NCBI RefSeq assembly: GCF_022179765.1
Contig: NZ_BPRE01000017.1
Location: forward strand, 60,541 to 124,540
From: Methylorubrum suomiense
Lineage (GTDB): Bacteria > Pseudomonadota > Alphaproteobacteria > Rhizobiales > Beijerinckiaceae
Reading direction: 5' to 3'
Length of the DNA stretch: 64,000 nucleotides
Part shown: positions 1 through 9,413 of the stretch, one piece after another
How the letters are laid out: the number at the start of each line of letters is the position of its first letter
Position numbering within the stretch: the first letter of the stretch is position 1
Notes under the pieces: generated by a model
Database searches by the model: none
Told to the model about the DNA's origin: nothing
What the model saw: only the letters and a program-made list of their open reading frames with translations
Translations under genes and position numbers: made by a program

Positions 1-623
1 TGACCCTCTACGACTACGAACTCGACGAGAACGGATACAAGGTCCGGCTGCTGCTCGGCGCCCTCGGGTTGCCGCACGCGACGGTCGCCGTCGACATGAT
101 CCCCGGGGCCGAGCAGACGCGGGCGCCGCTGATCGACCTCAATCCCCTCGGCACGCTGCCCATTCTCGTCGACGGGGAGACGGTCCTGCGCGAGGCGGAA
201 GCGATCCTCCTCTACCTCGCACAGAGGTTCGACCCGGGCGGACCATGGCTGCCGCGGGAGCCGGACGCGTTCGGGCGGACGATGGCATGGCTCGTCTTCG
301 CCGCGCGCGATCTCCATGCCGCGACGCTCGCGCGACGCACGGCGATGTTCGACGTCCCGGGCGATGCCATCGCCCTTGAGCGCGCATCGCGCGACGCCTT
401 CCGCGCCATGGAGGATCACATGGTGCTCCAGGCCATCGCGGATGCGGGCTTCTTCGTGGGTGCGACCGCGACGCTGGCCGATCTGGCCTTGTTTCCCGCC
501 TTCGCCCTCTCGCGCGACCACGGCATCGACCACGAGGCCTACCCGGCCCTGCGCCGCTGGGCGCGCCGGGTGCGGGCCCTCCCGGGCTTTCGGACGATGC
601 CCGGCATTCCGGACTACCACTGA
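1..623 (+). CDS. glutathione S-transferase family protein (start codon cut by window edge)
   Basis: About 207 residues. The window begins with TG followed by codons for TLYDYELDENGYKVRLLLG, so the ATG very probably lies one base to the left and only its A is missing. The N-terminal part is a thioredoxin-like GSH-binding domain with the cis-proline region NPLGTLPIL and the E-A-E-A-I-L-L-YL segment after it. An all-helical C-terminal domain follows, ending RVRALPGFRTMPG. The length is normal for a GST. It precedes a set of overlapping catabolic genes by 43 bases and may serve their pathway, for example by handling an electrophilic intermediate; that role is inference. The substrate cannot be predicted. 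Confidence 0.88.
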   Translation, partial: TLYDYELDENGYKVRLLLGALGLPHATVAVDMIPGAEQTRAPLIDLNPLGTLPILVDGETVLREAEAILLYLAQRFDPGGPWLPREPDAFGRTMAWLVFAARDLHAATLARRTAMFDVPGDAIALERASRDAFRAMEDHMVLQAIADAGFFVGATATLADLALFPAFALSRDHGIDHEAYPALRRWARRVRALPGFRTMPGIPDYH

Positions 624-666
624 TCGGACCGTATCGAGGGTTTGCCGTGAAGAAGGGCTCTTTCGC

Positions 667-1167
667 ATGACGCCTGCGACCGTCGACGCGGTGATCCGAG
701 GTCTGAAGAAGGCGGGCGTGTCGATCGCCTGCTACCTTCCGGACTCGTTGTTCCGCCCGCTCTACCCGGCGCTCGACGCCGATCCCGATATCCGCACCAT
801 CCCGGTGACGAACGAGGGGGAGGGCGCCGCGATCTGCGGCGGCGTGTTCCTCTCGGGCAAGCGCGCGGTGCTCGTCATGGAGAATTCGGGGCTCCGCGCC
901 TCCGTCGAGCCGCTGGCGCGGATGGGGCTCGGCGCCGGCATCCCCGTCGTCATGCTGATGAGCTACCGGGGCGAGCTCGGCGAGAACAATTGGTGGGCGA
1001 TCCCGCACGGCATCACCATGGAGCCGGTGCTCCAGGCGCTGCGCGTGCCCTACGCGGTCGTGCGCGAGGAGGAGGAGATCGAGCGGACGATCGAGGCGGC
1101 CTACGCCTCCGCCTACGCCTCCTACTACCACACGGCCATCGTCCTCGGCGGGAGGCTCGTGCGATGA
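667..1167 (+). CDS. TPP-dependent decarboxylase, alpha (PYR-domain) subunit
   Basis: 166 residues forming only the pyrimidine-binding half of a thiamine-diphosphate enzyme. The catalytic glutamate lies in VTNEGEGAAICGG, followed by VLVMENSGL and IPVVMLMSYRG, as in the alpha subunit of sulfopyruvate or phosphonopyruvate decarboxylase (ComD/Ppd type). The start at 667 is the first ATG giving this domain edge. The stop overlaps the ATG of the next gene (ATGA), which encodes the matching PP-domain half, so the two form an alpha/beta enzyme. In these families the reaction is decarboxylation of a 2-oxo acid. The actual substrate is unknown, but the cluster suggests a product of N-heterocycle breakdown. 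Confidence 0.85.
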   Translation: MTPATVDAVIRGLKKAGVSIACYLPDSLFRPLYPALDADPDIRTIPVTNEGEGAAICGGVFLSGKRAVLVMENSGLRASVEPLARMGLGAGIPVVMLMSYRGELGENNWWAIPHGITMEPVLQALRVPYAVVREEEEIERTIEAAYASAYASYYHTAIVLGGRLVR

Positions 1168-1775
1168 TGACGCGCTACGACTGCATGCGGGCGTTGGCCG
1201 CGCGGCTCAGCGACGAACTCATCATCCTCTCCCTCGGGGGCAGCGTCGACGAGTGGTACGACGCGGCCCCGCACATGCGAGCGGCGAGCCTGTTTCAGCA
1301 ACAGCTGGGCTGCGTGACGCCGCAGGCCTTCGGGCTTGCGGCCGGGTTGCCGCACCGACGGATCGTCTCGCTCGACACCGATGGCGGGCTGCTGTTCAAC
1401 CTCGGCATTCTGGCCACGCTCGCCAACGAGCGGCCTAGGAACCTGTTCGTCGTCGTCTGGGACAACGAGCGCTACCAGTCGATCGGCGGTCCGCCGACAC
1501 ACACCGCGAAAGGCCTCGTCGACCTCGCGGCGATGGCCCGCGGCGCGGGGATCGAGCAGGCTCATACGGCGCGCGATCTCGACGCATTCGACCGGCACTG
1601 TGTCGAGGGGCTCGCGGCGCAGGAACCCTACCTCGTCGTCGCCAAGGTCGACGGGAGCGTGCGGGCCGGCATCCGGCGCAAGCACAGCGACGGGCGCGAG
1701 GACAAGTACATCTTCGTGCGCCATGTCGAGGCCACCGAAGGCATCACCATCATGGGCCCGAGCGAGCACAATTGA
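1164..1775 (+). CDS. TPP-dependent decarboxylase, beta (PP-domain) subunit
   Basis: 203 residues forming the pyrophosphate-binding half of the split TPP enzyme. The metal/diphosphate motif reads TDGGLLFNLG and ends in VVVWDN, a variant of the usual GDG...N signature. The QQQLGCVTPQAFGLAAGLPH segment is typical of ComE-like subunits. The ATG at 1164 overlaps the stop of the alpha subunit; a second ATG at 1167 is also possible. The following GMC oxidoreductase starts within the stop codon, so the genes are translationally coupled. Confidence 0.85.
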   Translation: MMTRYDCMRALAARLSDELIILSLGGSVDEWYDAAPHMRAASLFQQQLGCVTPQAFGLAAGLPHRRIVSLDTDGGLLFNLGILATLANERPRNLFVVVWDNERYQSIGGPPTHTAKGLVDLAAMARGAGIEQAHTARDLDAFDRHCVEGLAAQEPYLVVAKVDGSVRAGIRRKHSDGREDKYIFVRHVEATEGITIMGPSEHN

Positions 1776-3361
1776 TGCTGGCCGACGCCGATGCCCTAAA
1801 ACCCGCCTACGACGTGCTCGTCGCCGGCGCCGGCACCGGGGGCTGCGTCGTGGCCGGGCGCCTTACCGAAGCCGGACTATCGGTGCTGCTCATCGAAGCC
1901 GGCCCGCCGAGCGACGGGCATCCTGCGATCGCCGATGCGGGCGCCTGGGCGAGCCTGCTCGGCGGGCCCTGCGATTGGGGTCTCTCCTACGCGCCGGGCC
2001 CATACGTGGATGGCCGGATCATCGCCATCCCGCGGGGCAAGGTGCTCGGCGGCTCGAGCAGCATCAACGCGATGCTGTGGAACCGCGGCCACCCGTCCGA
2101 CTACGACGGCTGGGCCGAGAGCGGCGCGGTGGGTTGGGACTTCGCCTCGGTCCTTCCCTATTTCCGGCGCGCCGAGGATTGGGAGGGCGGCGAGACCCCG
2201 CTTCGCGGCGCGGGCGGGCCGCTGCGGATCGAGACCCCGCCCGATCCGCACCCGGTCGCCCGCGCCCTGATCGCCGCCGCCGCCGAGAAGGGGTGGCCGG
2301 TGCTGGCGGACGCCAACGGGCCGGACAACGAGGGCGCGGCGCTCGCCAATCTCAACATGCGGGACGGGCGGCGCTGGAGCGTGGTCGATGGCTATATCCG
2401 GCCCCATGCCGGGAACCCGCGCCTGACCGTGCTGACCGGCTCGACCGTCTTGTCCCTGCTGTTCGAGGCGGGGCGCTGCGTCGGGCTGCGCCACGCGCTC
2501 GACGGGCGCGTCGTCGAGACACGGGCCGGGCACGAGACCGTACTGGCGTTGGGCGCGGTCGAGACGCCGTGCCTGCTGATGCGTTCGGGCATCGGCGATC
2601 CGGCCGAACTTGCACGGCTCGGGATTCCGACGCGTCTCGGCCTGCCGGGCGTCGGGCGCAACCTCCAGGACCATCCGCTCCTGATGGGCATCAACTTTTC
2701 CGCGCGCGCGCCGCTCGGGCCCGTTCGCGACAACGGTGGCGGCGCGCTCCTGAACTGGCGCAGCCGCGACGGCCTTGCCGCGCCGGACCTCCACGCCTTC
2801 GTGGTGCAGGGCCCCCATGCCGGGCCGGACCTCGCGGCGACGGCCGATCTCACGGGGCCGGTCTTCGCCGTCTCGCCGGGTCTGATGGGCTCGAAGAGCG
2901 TCGGATACCTTCGGATGGAGGGCCCCGAGCCCGGAGATCCGGTGACGCTCCAGCCCCATTACCTCGCGGAAGCCTCCGACCGCGCCGCTCTGTCCAGCTC
3001 GGTCGACACCATCCTCGATCTGGCCGAGACCGCCGCCTTCCGGGCCCTCGGCGCCGCACCGCTGATCCCGCACGGCCGCCTCGGGCAGGCGGAGAGCGAG
3101 CGCTTCGTCCGGGCGGCTTGCTCGACCTTCTTCCACACGAGCGGCACCTGCGCGATGGGCGTCGGTTCGGAGGCGGTGGTCGATCCGGCCCTGAACCTGC
3201 ATGGCGTCCCGGGCCTTCGCATCGCCGACGCCTCGGTGATGCCCATCATTCCGACGGGCAACACGCAGGCCCCCGTCGTGATGATCGCCGAGCGGGCCGC
3301 CGAGTGGATCGCACAGGGCGGACCGGGCAAGCCGCGTGACACGAGGATGGAACGCGCATGA
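1775..3361 (+). CDS. GMC family FAD-dependent oxidoreductase
   Basis: 528 residues. The N-terminal Rossmann fold has VLVAGAGTGGCVVAGRL, followed by the GMC signature around GKVLGGSSSINAMLWNRGH. A C-terminal active-site region contains SGTCAMG and then GVPGLRIADASVMP with TGNTQAPVVMIAERAA. These are the marks of choline dehydrogenase/glucose oxidase-type alcohol oxidoreductases. The ATG at 1775 overlaps the preceding stop by one base; an in-frame TTG at 1772 is less likely. Family members oxidise an alcohol to an aldehyde or further. The neighbours suggest it acts after a deaminase and oxygenase on a heterocycle-derived alcohol, which is inference. Confidence 0.9.
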   Translation: MLADADALKPAYDVLVAGAGTGGCVVAGRLTEAGLSVLLIEAGPPSDGHPAIADAGAWASLLGGPCDWGLSYAPGPYVDGRIIAIPRGKVLGGSSSINAMLWNRGHPSDYDGWAESGAVGWDFASVLPYFRRAEDWEGGETPLRGAGGPLRIETPPDPHPVARALIAAAAEKGWPVLADANGPDNEGAALANLNMRDGRRWSVVDGYIRPHAGNPRLTVLTGSTVLSLLFEAGRCVGLRHALDGRVVETRAGHETVLALGAVETPCLLMRSGIGDPAELARLGIPTRLGLPGVGRNLQDHPLLMGINFSARAPLGPVRDNGGGALLNWRSRDGLAAPDLHAFVVQGPHAGPDLAATADLTGPVFAVSPGLMGSKSVGYLRMEGPEPGDPVTLQPHYLAEASDRAALSSSVDTILDLAETAAFRALGAAPLIPHGRLGQAESERFVRAACSTFFHTSGTCAMGVGSEAVVDPALNLHGVPGLRIADASVMPIIPTGNTQAPVVMIAERAAEWIAQGGPGKPRDTRMERA

Positions 3362-4740
3362 GCACCGACCGCATCCTCGCCGCCGACCTCGTGGTCACGA
3401 TGGACCCGGAGAACCGCGTCGTCACCGACGGGGCGGTCTTGGTCCAAGGGAGCCGCATCGGCGCCGTGGGTCGGCGCGAGGCGCTCGCCGCCGCGCACCC
3501 GCACGCGACGCTGGTGCACTTGCCCGACCGGCTCCTGATGCCGGGCCTCGTCAACGCGCATATGCATTCGGGCTTCCTGCGCGGCACCGCCGAGCATCTG
3601 CCGGTCTGGGACTGGTTGCGGCTCCACATCAATCCGATGCACCGGATGCTGAACGCGCAGGAGGCCGAGGCCGCCTCCTGGCTCTGCTACGCCGAAGGGC
3701 TCCTGTCGGGCACGACGACGATGCTCGACATGTGGCGCTTCATGGAGGGCAGCGCGCGGGCGGCCGAGACGCTCGGCAACCGCCTCATCTGCGTGCCCTA
3801 TGTCGGCGAGCATCCCGATTACGATTATTTCGACCGTCTCGACGACAACGAGCGGCTGATCGAGGCCCGCCACGGCAGCGCGGATGGGCGCATCTCGGTC
3901 TGGGTGGGACTGGAGCACCTGTTCTACGCCGACGAGGCCGGCCAGCAGCGTGCGATCGAAATGGCCAAGCGGCACCGCACCGGCTTCCATACCCATTGCA
4001 GCGAGGCCGAGGTCGAGGTCGCCGAGTTCGAGCGCCGCTACGGCTGCCGCGCGATGCTGGCGCTGGATCGGCTCGGCTTCTTCGAGGCGCCGCACGCCCT
4101 CATCGCCCACGCGGTCTGGCTCGACGGGGAGGAGATCGCGCTCTTGGCGCGCAGGGGTGTGGCGGTCGCCCACAATCCCGTCAGCAACATGAAGCTCGCC
4201 AGCGGCATCGCCCCCGTGGAAGCGATGCTGCGGGCGGGCGTCGCCGTGGGGCTCGGCACCGACGGCGAGAAGGAGAACAACAATCTGGACGTCTTCGAGG
4301 AGATGAAGACGGCCTCGCTGCTCGGCAAGCTGAAAGGCCTCGACGCGGCGGCGCTCGATTCCTGGGAGGCGCTTCGCATGGGGACGATCCTCGGCGCCCG
4401 GGCGCTCGGGCTTGAGGCCGAGACCGGCTCGCTCGAGCCCGGCAAGCAGGCCGATCTCATCGCGGTCCGCACCGACACGCCACGGATGACACCTTTGTTC
4501 GGCGATGGCCCCTATTTCAATCTCCAGCACAACCTCGTCCACGCCGTGCGCGGCTCGGATGTCGACCTCACCATGGTCGCCGGCCGCGTGGTCGTGGAGG
4601 AGGGCCGCCTGCTCTCCGCGGATCTGCGCGCGCTGATCGACCACGTGCGCGGGCTCGCGCCCGGCCTGTTCGCGCGTCGCGCCGCGTGGCTCGCCGAGCA
4701 CGAGACCGGCAGCGTGCAGTGGACCGGACCGGGCGCCTGA
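3358..4740 (+). CDS. amidohydrolase, ATZ/TRZ deaminase-like
   Basis: 460 residues of the metal-dependent amidohydrolase superfamily. Metal ligands are visible in VNAHMHSG, in GFHTHCSEAE, in LIAHAVWLD and in the late aspartate of GLGTDGEKENNN. The C terminus, LEPGKQADLIAVR, is typical of the ATZ/TRZ/SAH-deaminase subgroup, which hydrolyses amino or chloro groups from aromatic N-heterocycles. The ATG overlaps the GMC stop (ATGA). It is one of four amidohydrolase-fold deaminase candidates in this window and probably the ring-deaminating step of the local cluster. The substrate is unknown. Confidence 0.88.
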   Translation: MSTDRILAADLVVTMDPENRVVTDGAVLVQGSRIGAVGRREALAAAHPHATLVHLPDRLLMPGLVNAHMHSGFLRGTAEHLPVWDWLRLHINPMHRMLNAQEAEAASWLCYAEGLLSGTTTMLDMWRFMEGSARAAETLGNRLICVPYVGEHPDYDYFDRLDDNERLIEARHGSADGRISVWVGLEHLFYADEAGQQRAIEMAKRHRTGFHTHCSEAEVEVAEFERRYGCRAMLALDRLGFFEAPHALIAHAVWLDGEEIALLARRGVAVAHNPVSNMKLASGIAPVEAMLRAGVAVGLGTDGEKENNNLDVFEEMKTASLLGKLKGLDAAALDSWEALRMGTILGARALGLEAETGSLEPGKQADLIAVRTDTPRMTPLFGDGPYFNLQHNLVHAVRGSDVDLTMVAGRVVVEEGRLLSADLRALIDHVRGLAPGLFARRAAWLAEHETGSVQWTGPGA

Positions 4741-4742
4741 GG

Positions 4743-5657
4743 ATGGGCCAGGGGACGGGAAACGGGACGGGAAACGGGACGGGAAACGGGACCGGCAAAA
4801 CCGACGATCGGGTCGCGCTCGACGATTGGTACGCGGTCGCGACCGCCTCCGAGGTGACGCGGCAGGCCCGCACCACGCGCCTGCTCGGGCAGGAGATCGA
4901 GGTGACGCGCTCGGGCGACGGCACGCCGCTCGCACGGGAGCGGTCCCGCGACGGCGAACTCGGCCCGCCGCTGCCGGTGCGCGAGCGCTACGGCTGCCTG
5001 TGGACCACCCTCGGGCACCCGAATCGAGACGTTCCGACGATCGAGGAGGCGGAGGAAACCGATCGCCGCTTCGTGCCCTGCGGCTGGGTCACGCTGCGCA
5101 CCTCCGGGCCCCGCGTCGTCGAGAACTTCCTCGACATGGCCCATTTCCCCTTCGTCCATACGGACATCCTCGGCGCCGAGCCGCATACCGAAGTGCCGGC
5201 CTACGCCTCCGAGATCCGGCGCGACGTCGACGAGGTCTGGGCGACGAACTGCACCTTCTTCCAGCCGCGCATCGCCGCGACCGAGAGCGCGGGGGATTTC
5301 GTGCGGCTGACCTACCGCGTGCCCTCGCCCTTCACGGTGATGCTGTACCGCGTCTGCCCGAGCGCGCCGTCCCGGCTCGATGCCATCGCGCTGTTCATTC
5401 AACCGATGGAGGAGGAACTCTGCCGGGCGCAGGCCGTGATGTACCTCGTCGACACTGTCTCGACCCATACCGCTCTGCTCGCCTTCGAGCAGACGATCTT
5501 CCTGCAGGACCGCATCATCGTTGAGAATCAGCGGCCCTTGCGCCTGCCGCTGGAACCGCGCGGCGAGATCCCGACACGGGCCGACAAATCGTCGGTGGTC
5601 TACCGGCGGTGGCTCAAGGAGAAGGGACTGCGCTTCGGAACGCTGGGATTGTCCTGA
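4743..5657 (+). CDS. ring-hydroxylating oxygenase-like protein lacking the Rieske cluster
   Basis: 304 residues. The start DDWYAVATASEVTRQ resembles vanillate O-demethylase-type oxygenases, and the mononuclear iron site is intact in ENFLDMAHFPFVH (NxxDxxHxxxxH spacing). A later FLQDRIIVENQ fits the family C terminus. The expected Rieske motif CxH...CxxH between roughly residues 55 and 100 is absent. The chain runs from GTPLARERSRDG straight to VRERYGCLWTTLG, as if about 45-50 residues had been removed. The N terminus carries four GTGN repeats encoded by a 12-base tandem repeat. The gene starts 2 bases after the amidohydrolase stop. Without the [2Fe-2S] cluster it would need an outside Rieske donor or catalyse something else. 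Confidence 0.8.
   Translation: MGQGTGNGTGNGTGNGTGKTDDRVALDDWYAVATASEVTRQARTTRLLGQEIEVTRSGDGTPLARERSRDGELGPPLPVRERYGCLWTTLGHPNRDVPTIEEAEETDRRFVPCGWVTLRTSGPRVVENFLDMAHFPFVHTDILGAEPHTEVPAYASEIRRDVDEVWATNCTFFQPRIAATESAGDFVRLTYRVPSPFTVMLYRVCPSAPSRLDAIALFIQPMEEELCRAQAVMYLVDTVSTHTALLAFEQTIFLQDRIIVENQRPLRLPLEPRGEIPTRADKSSVVYRRWLKEKGLRFGTLGLS
4752..4799 (+). repeat. 12-base tandem repeat inside a coding start
   Basis: Three exact copies of GGGACGGGAAAC (4752-4787) and a degenerate fourth (4788-4799) lie just after the oxygenase-like ATG and encode Gly-Thr-Gly-Asn repeats. The unit is a multiple of three, so copy-number change would lengthen or shorten the N terminus without a frameshift. Confidence 0.95.
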
Positions 5658-5666
5658 CGCGCGGTT

Positions 5667-6323
5667 TCACCCCAAGCTCGCCGGGATCGGCCGCCAGCCC
5701 GCGCCGTCCGGCTCGAATTGCGGGATATGCGCGAGGCCGTGCACGAGCCCGGCATCGGCTCCGAGCGCGGCCCGCCAGTCATGCGCCTCGGTGAGGATCA
5801 TCCCGATGCCGACGACGTCGGCGCCGGCCGCCCGTGCCAGTGCCAGCGCGCCGACCAGCGAGCCCCCGCTCGCCACGACGTCGTCGACCAGAACCGTGCG
5901 CCGGCCCTTCAGCAGAGGCAAGGCGCGGCGGTCCAGCAGGAGACGCTGTTCGCCCTGAGAGGTGATCGAGCGGATCGGACGGGTCAGGGCGTTCGCGAGG
6001 TGGAGTTTGGGCGATTTCTGCAGGATGACGTAGTCGTCGAGGCCGAGCGCCCGGCTGGTCTCGATGGCCACCGGGATACCGAGCGTCGCCGCCCCGACGA
6101 CGACCTCCGGTTCGAGCGGCGCGAGCCGTTCCGCGAGCTTTTGCCCGATATGCGTCCCGAAGCGCACGCCGAGATCGATCACCATCATCAGCGAGATCGC
6201 GAAATCGGGTTTGATCGCCACGATCGGCAGATCGACGGTCAGCCCCGCGACGTCGACGGGCCAGGAATGTCCGGTGAAGGGCGGTTCGGCCGGGGGCGGA
6301 CCGGAGTGAGACGTCGCGCTCAT
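5667..6323 (-). CDS. phosphoribosyltransferase family protein (adenine PRTase-like)
   Basis: 218 residues. The PRPP-binding motif is VLVDDVVASGGS, preceded by the VVVGAATLGIPVA loop and ILQKSPKLHLANAL, an arrangement like adenine or xanthine phosphoribosyltransferases. Such enzymes join a base to PRPP to give a nucleotide in the cytoplasm, or in some regulators only bind PRPP. It overlaps the upstream formamidase-like gene by 4 bases (6320-6323), so the two are co-translated. It is convergent with the oxygenase-like gene, with 9 bases between stops. It may salvage a base made by the neighbouring pathway; the base is unknown. Confidence 0.8.
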   Translation of the reverse strand: MSATSHSGPPPAEPPFTGHSWPVDVAGLTVDLPIVAIKPDFAISLMMVIDLGVRFGTHIGQKLAERLAPLEPEVVVGAATLGIPVAIETSRALGLDDYVILQKSPKLHLANALTRPIRSITSQGEQRLLLDRRALPLLKGRRTVLVDDVVASGGSLVGALALARAAGADVVGIGMILTEAHDWRAALGADAGLVHGLAHIPQFEPDGAGWRPIPASLG

Positions 6324-7285
6324 CGGGCCTGCGCCGGGGCTTCGGAGACGAGCGCGGTTTTGGGCATGAGCATATGCACCCCCTTGTTGCCGTCGACCGT
6401 CTGCGTGATGCGCAGGTTCCCCGCGAGGGAGCAGAGCATGTAGGCTTGGTTGCGGGTGAGGCGCGTGCGGGCACAGACGAGGCGCACCATCTCGCGCACC
6501 GCCTGACGCATCGCTTCGTCCAGGCTCTCATGCAGGCCGATCGACATCAGATCGGTCGGCGTCTCCGCGAACGGCCACCGGCCGCCGAGATCCTTGCGCA
6601 AAGTCAGCCGGAATGTGCCGGTCAGCCCCGTCTCCAGGGCGGTGATGCAGACCTCGCCGTCGCCCTGCAGGCCGTGGCCATCGCCGGCATAGAAACCGGC
6701 GCCCGCATTGAAGACCGGCAGATACAGCGTGGTACCGACCCGCATCTCCTTGTTGTCCATATTGCCGCCGAAGGCGCGAGGCACGGGCGTGCCGACGCGG
6801 CCCCAGGCGGCGGGCGGGGCGGTTCCGAGGATGCCGAAGAAGGGGGCGAGCGGCAGTTCCAGCCCCCAGGGCAGCCGGCAGATGCCGCGCGCCGCGTCGA
6901 TATCGGCATGGATCGTCTCGTAGTCGGTAAATTCGTCCGGCAGGGTGCCGAGCAGCGGCAGGATCGCGACGAAGCCCCAGTCGAGACGGAACTTCAGGTC
7001 GAGGATGTCGACCTGCAGCATGTCGCCGGGCTCCGCGCCGCGCACATGGACCGGCCCGGTCACGAAATGCGGGCCGGGGCCGGGCGGCAGCGCGTCGAGG
7101 GCGGCGGTGAGATCGGCGGGAATGCGGGCGGGATCGGGATGCAGCGCCTCACGCCCGCCCGCCGGGTGCGAGTGCAGGGTCACGGTATCGCCGGACTCCA
7201 CCGTAAGCACCGGGGGGAGGGCGGCGTCGAAGTAGCCGAGCACCATCGTCTCGGGCACGGCGGGAATCTCGTGATGACGGGACAC
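6320..7285 (-). CDS. acetamidase/formamidase family protein
   Basis: 321 residues of the FmdA/AmdA family. Visible marks are TVESGDTVTLHSHPAGG near the start, HFVTGPVHVRGAEPGDMLQVDI, GGNMDNKEMRVGTTLYLPV, AGDGHGLQGDGEVC and the C-terminal MLCSLAGNLRITQTVDGNKGVHM. These enzymes hydrolyse formamide or short amides to ammonia. A GTG start at 7285 is chosen because GAGGAGAG precedes it and the homologous domain begins there; the frame stays open 44 codons further up without resembling protein. It is divergent from the RutR gene across 130 bases. Confidence 0.87.
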   Translation of the reverse strand: MSRHHEIPAVPETMVLGYFDAALPPVLTVESGDTVTLHSHPAGGREALHPDPARIPADLTAALDALPPGPGPHFVTGPVHVRGAEPGDMLQVDILDLKFRLDWGFVAILPLLGTLPDEFTDYETIHADIDAARGICRLPWGLELPLAPFFGILGTAPPAAWGRVGTPVPRAFGGNMDNKEMRVGTTLYLPVFNAGAGFYAGDGHGLQGDGEVCITALETGLTGTFRLTLRKDLGGRWPFAETPTDLMSIGLHESLDEAMRQAVREMVRLVCARTRLTRNQAYMLCSLAGNLRITQTVDGNKGVHMLMPKTALVSEAPAQAR

Positions 7286-7415
7286 GGCTCTCTCCTCAGC
7301 GGCCCCGGATGGCGTGCCGACGGGGCGCTTGGCGGCATACGAACCCGCTCCTTTGCTATAATCGCACCAGATCGGCCGCCCATGCCGCGGAGGATGGCGG
7401 AGCCGTGGCAGATCC

Positions 7416-8087
7416 ATGGATGACGACGCGAAGAGAGGGGACGGCGTGACCGAGAGCGGGAGTACGGCACCGGCGCGGCGGCAGCGGCGGGACGGCGCGT
7501 TGCGGCGCGCGGCGGTGCTCGATGCCGGCTTGGCGGTGTTCTCGACGGTCGGTCTGCACGGCGCGAGCCTCGATCAGATCGCCGAGCGCGCCGGACTCTC
7601 GAAGACCAATCTGCTCTATTACTTCCCGTCGAAGGAGGATCTCTACGTTGCGGTGCTCCGGCGCGTGCTCGACGTCTGGCTCGATCCGCTTCAGGCGCTC
7701 GACGCGGGGAGCGAGCCGGCCGAGGCGCTGAAACGCTACATCCGGACCAAGGTGACCCTGTCGCGCGACGCACCGCAGGCGTCGCGGCTGTTCTGCCTGG
7801 AGATCGTCCAGGGCGCCCACCTTCTGCGCCCCGAACTCGAAGGCCCGTTGCGGGCTCTGGTCGAGGCCAAGGCCGCCGTGCTGCGCGGCTGGATCGCCGA
7901 GGGCCGGATCGGGTCACACGACCCCCACCATCTCGTCTTCGCGATCTGGGCGATCACCCAGCACTACGCCGACTTCGCCGTGCAGGTATCGGCCGTCACC
8001 GGTCGCGACCTGACCGACGAGGCGTTCTTCGAGGAAACGGTGGCGAGCACCCAGAAACTGATCCTGGGCAGTCTCGGGCTGTCGTGA
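7416..8087 (+). CDS. rutR: TetR-family regulator RutR
   Basis: 223 residues. The helix-turn-helix is near residues 35-80 (ASLDQIAERAGLSKTNLLYYFPSKEDLY). The C-terminal domain (KVTLSRDAPQASRLFCLEIVQGAHLL, then QHYADFAVQVSAVTGRD) is characteristic of RutR, the uracil/thymine-sensing repressor of pyrimidine use. It lies immediately upstream of rutA in the same direction, with a 213-base gap holding two likely RutR boxes. The known E. coli protein releases DNA on binding uracil; the same is inferred here. Confidence 0.9.
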   Translation: MDDDAKRGDGVTESGSTAPARRQRRDGALRRAAVLDAGLAVFSTVGLHGASLDQIAERAGLSKTNLLYYFPSKEDLYVAVLRRVLDVWLDPLQALDAGSEPAEALKRYIRTKVTLSRDAPQASRLFCLEIVQGAHLLRPELEGPLRALVEAKAAVLRGWIAEGRIGSHDPHHLVFAIWAITQHYADFAVQVSAVTGRDLTDEAFFEETVASTQKLILGSLGLS

Positions 8088-8182
8088 TTCGCCGTCATCC
8101 GCCCCCGAACCGCGCTCGGTGAGCGTCAAAACGCGCGACCCTTGAGCATGAGAGGTGTAAGCCGCAGGCAAGGCGCGGAGAG

Positions 8183-8200
8183 TTTGTGCAAACGGTCAAA
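8183..8200. promoter_or_regulatory. candidate RutR operator, distal
   Basis: TTTGTGCAAACGGTCAAA is an imperfect 18-base dyad with AA at its centre. Its right half matches the RutR half site TGGTCAAA at 7 of 8 positions. It lies 33 bases (about three helical turns) upstream of a second site with the same core CAAACGGTC. Confidence 0.6.
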
Positions 8201-8215
8201 TTTCGCGTCTCGAAG

Positions 8216-8233
8216 TTTGACCAAACGGTCCGA
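8216..8233. promoter_or_regulatory. candidate RutR operator, proximal
   Basis: TTTGACCAAACGGTCCGA carries a perfect left half of the known RutR consensus (TTGACCA, two bases, TGGTCAA) and a 5/7 right half. TTGACC at 8217-8222, followed 16 bases later by TACCGT, could be the -35/-10 of the rutA promoter. Binding here would then block RNA polymerase. Confidence 0.7.
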
Positions 8234-8300
8234 TCAAGTACCGTCATCGTCGATCGCAAGGTTTCGTCATCGGCGATCGGACGCAGCGGGCGAGGTTTGC

Positions 8301-9412
<1,112 letters not shown>

Positions 9413-9413
<1 letters not shown>

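Noticed and set aside
2959..4935. Minus-strand frame of 658 codons opposite the GMC and amidohydrolase genes
   Set aside because: It is a compositional shadow; the plus strand carries complete enzyme signatures and coupled starts.
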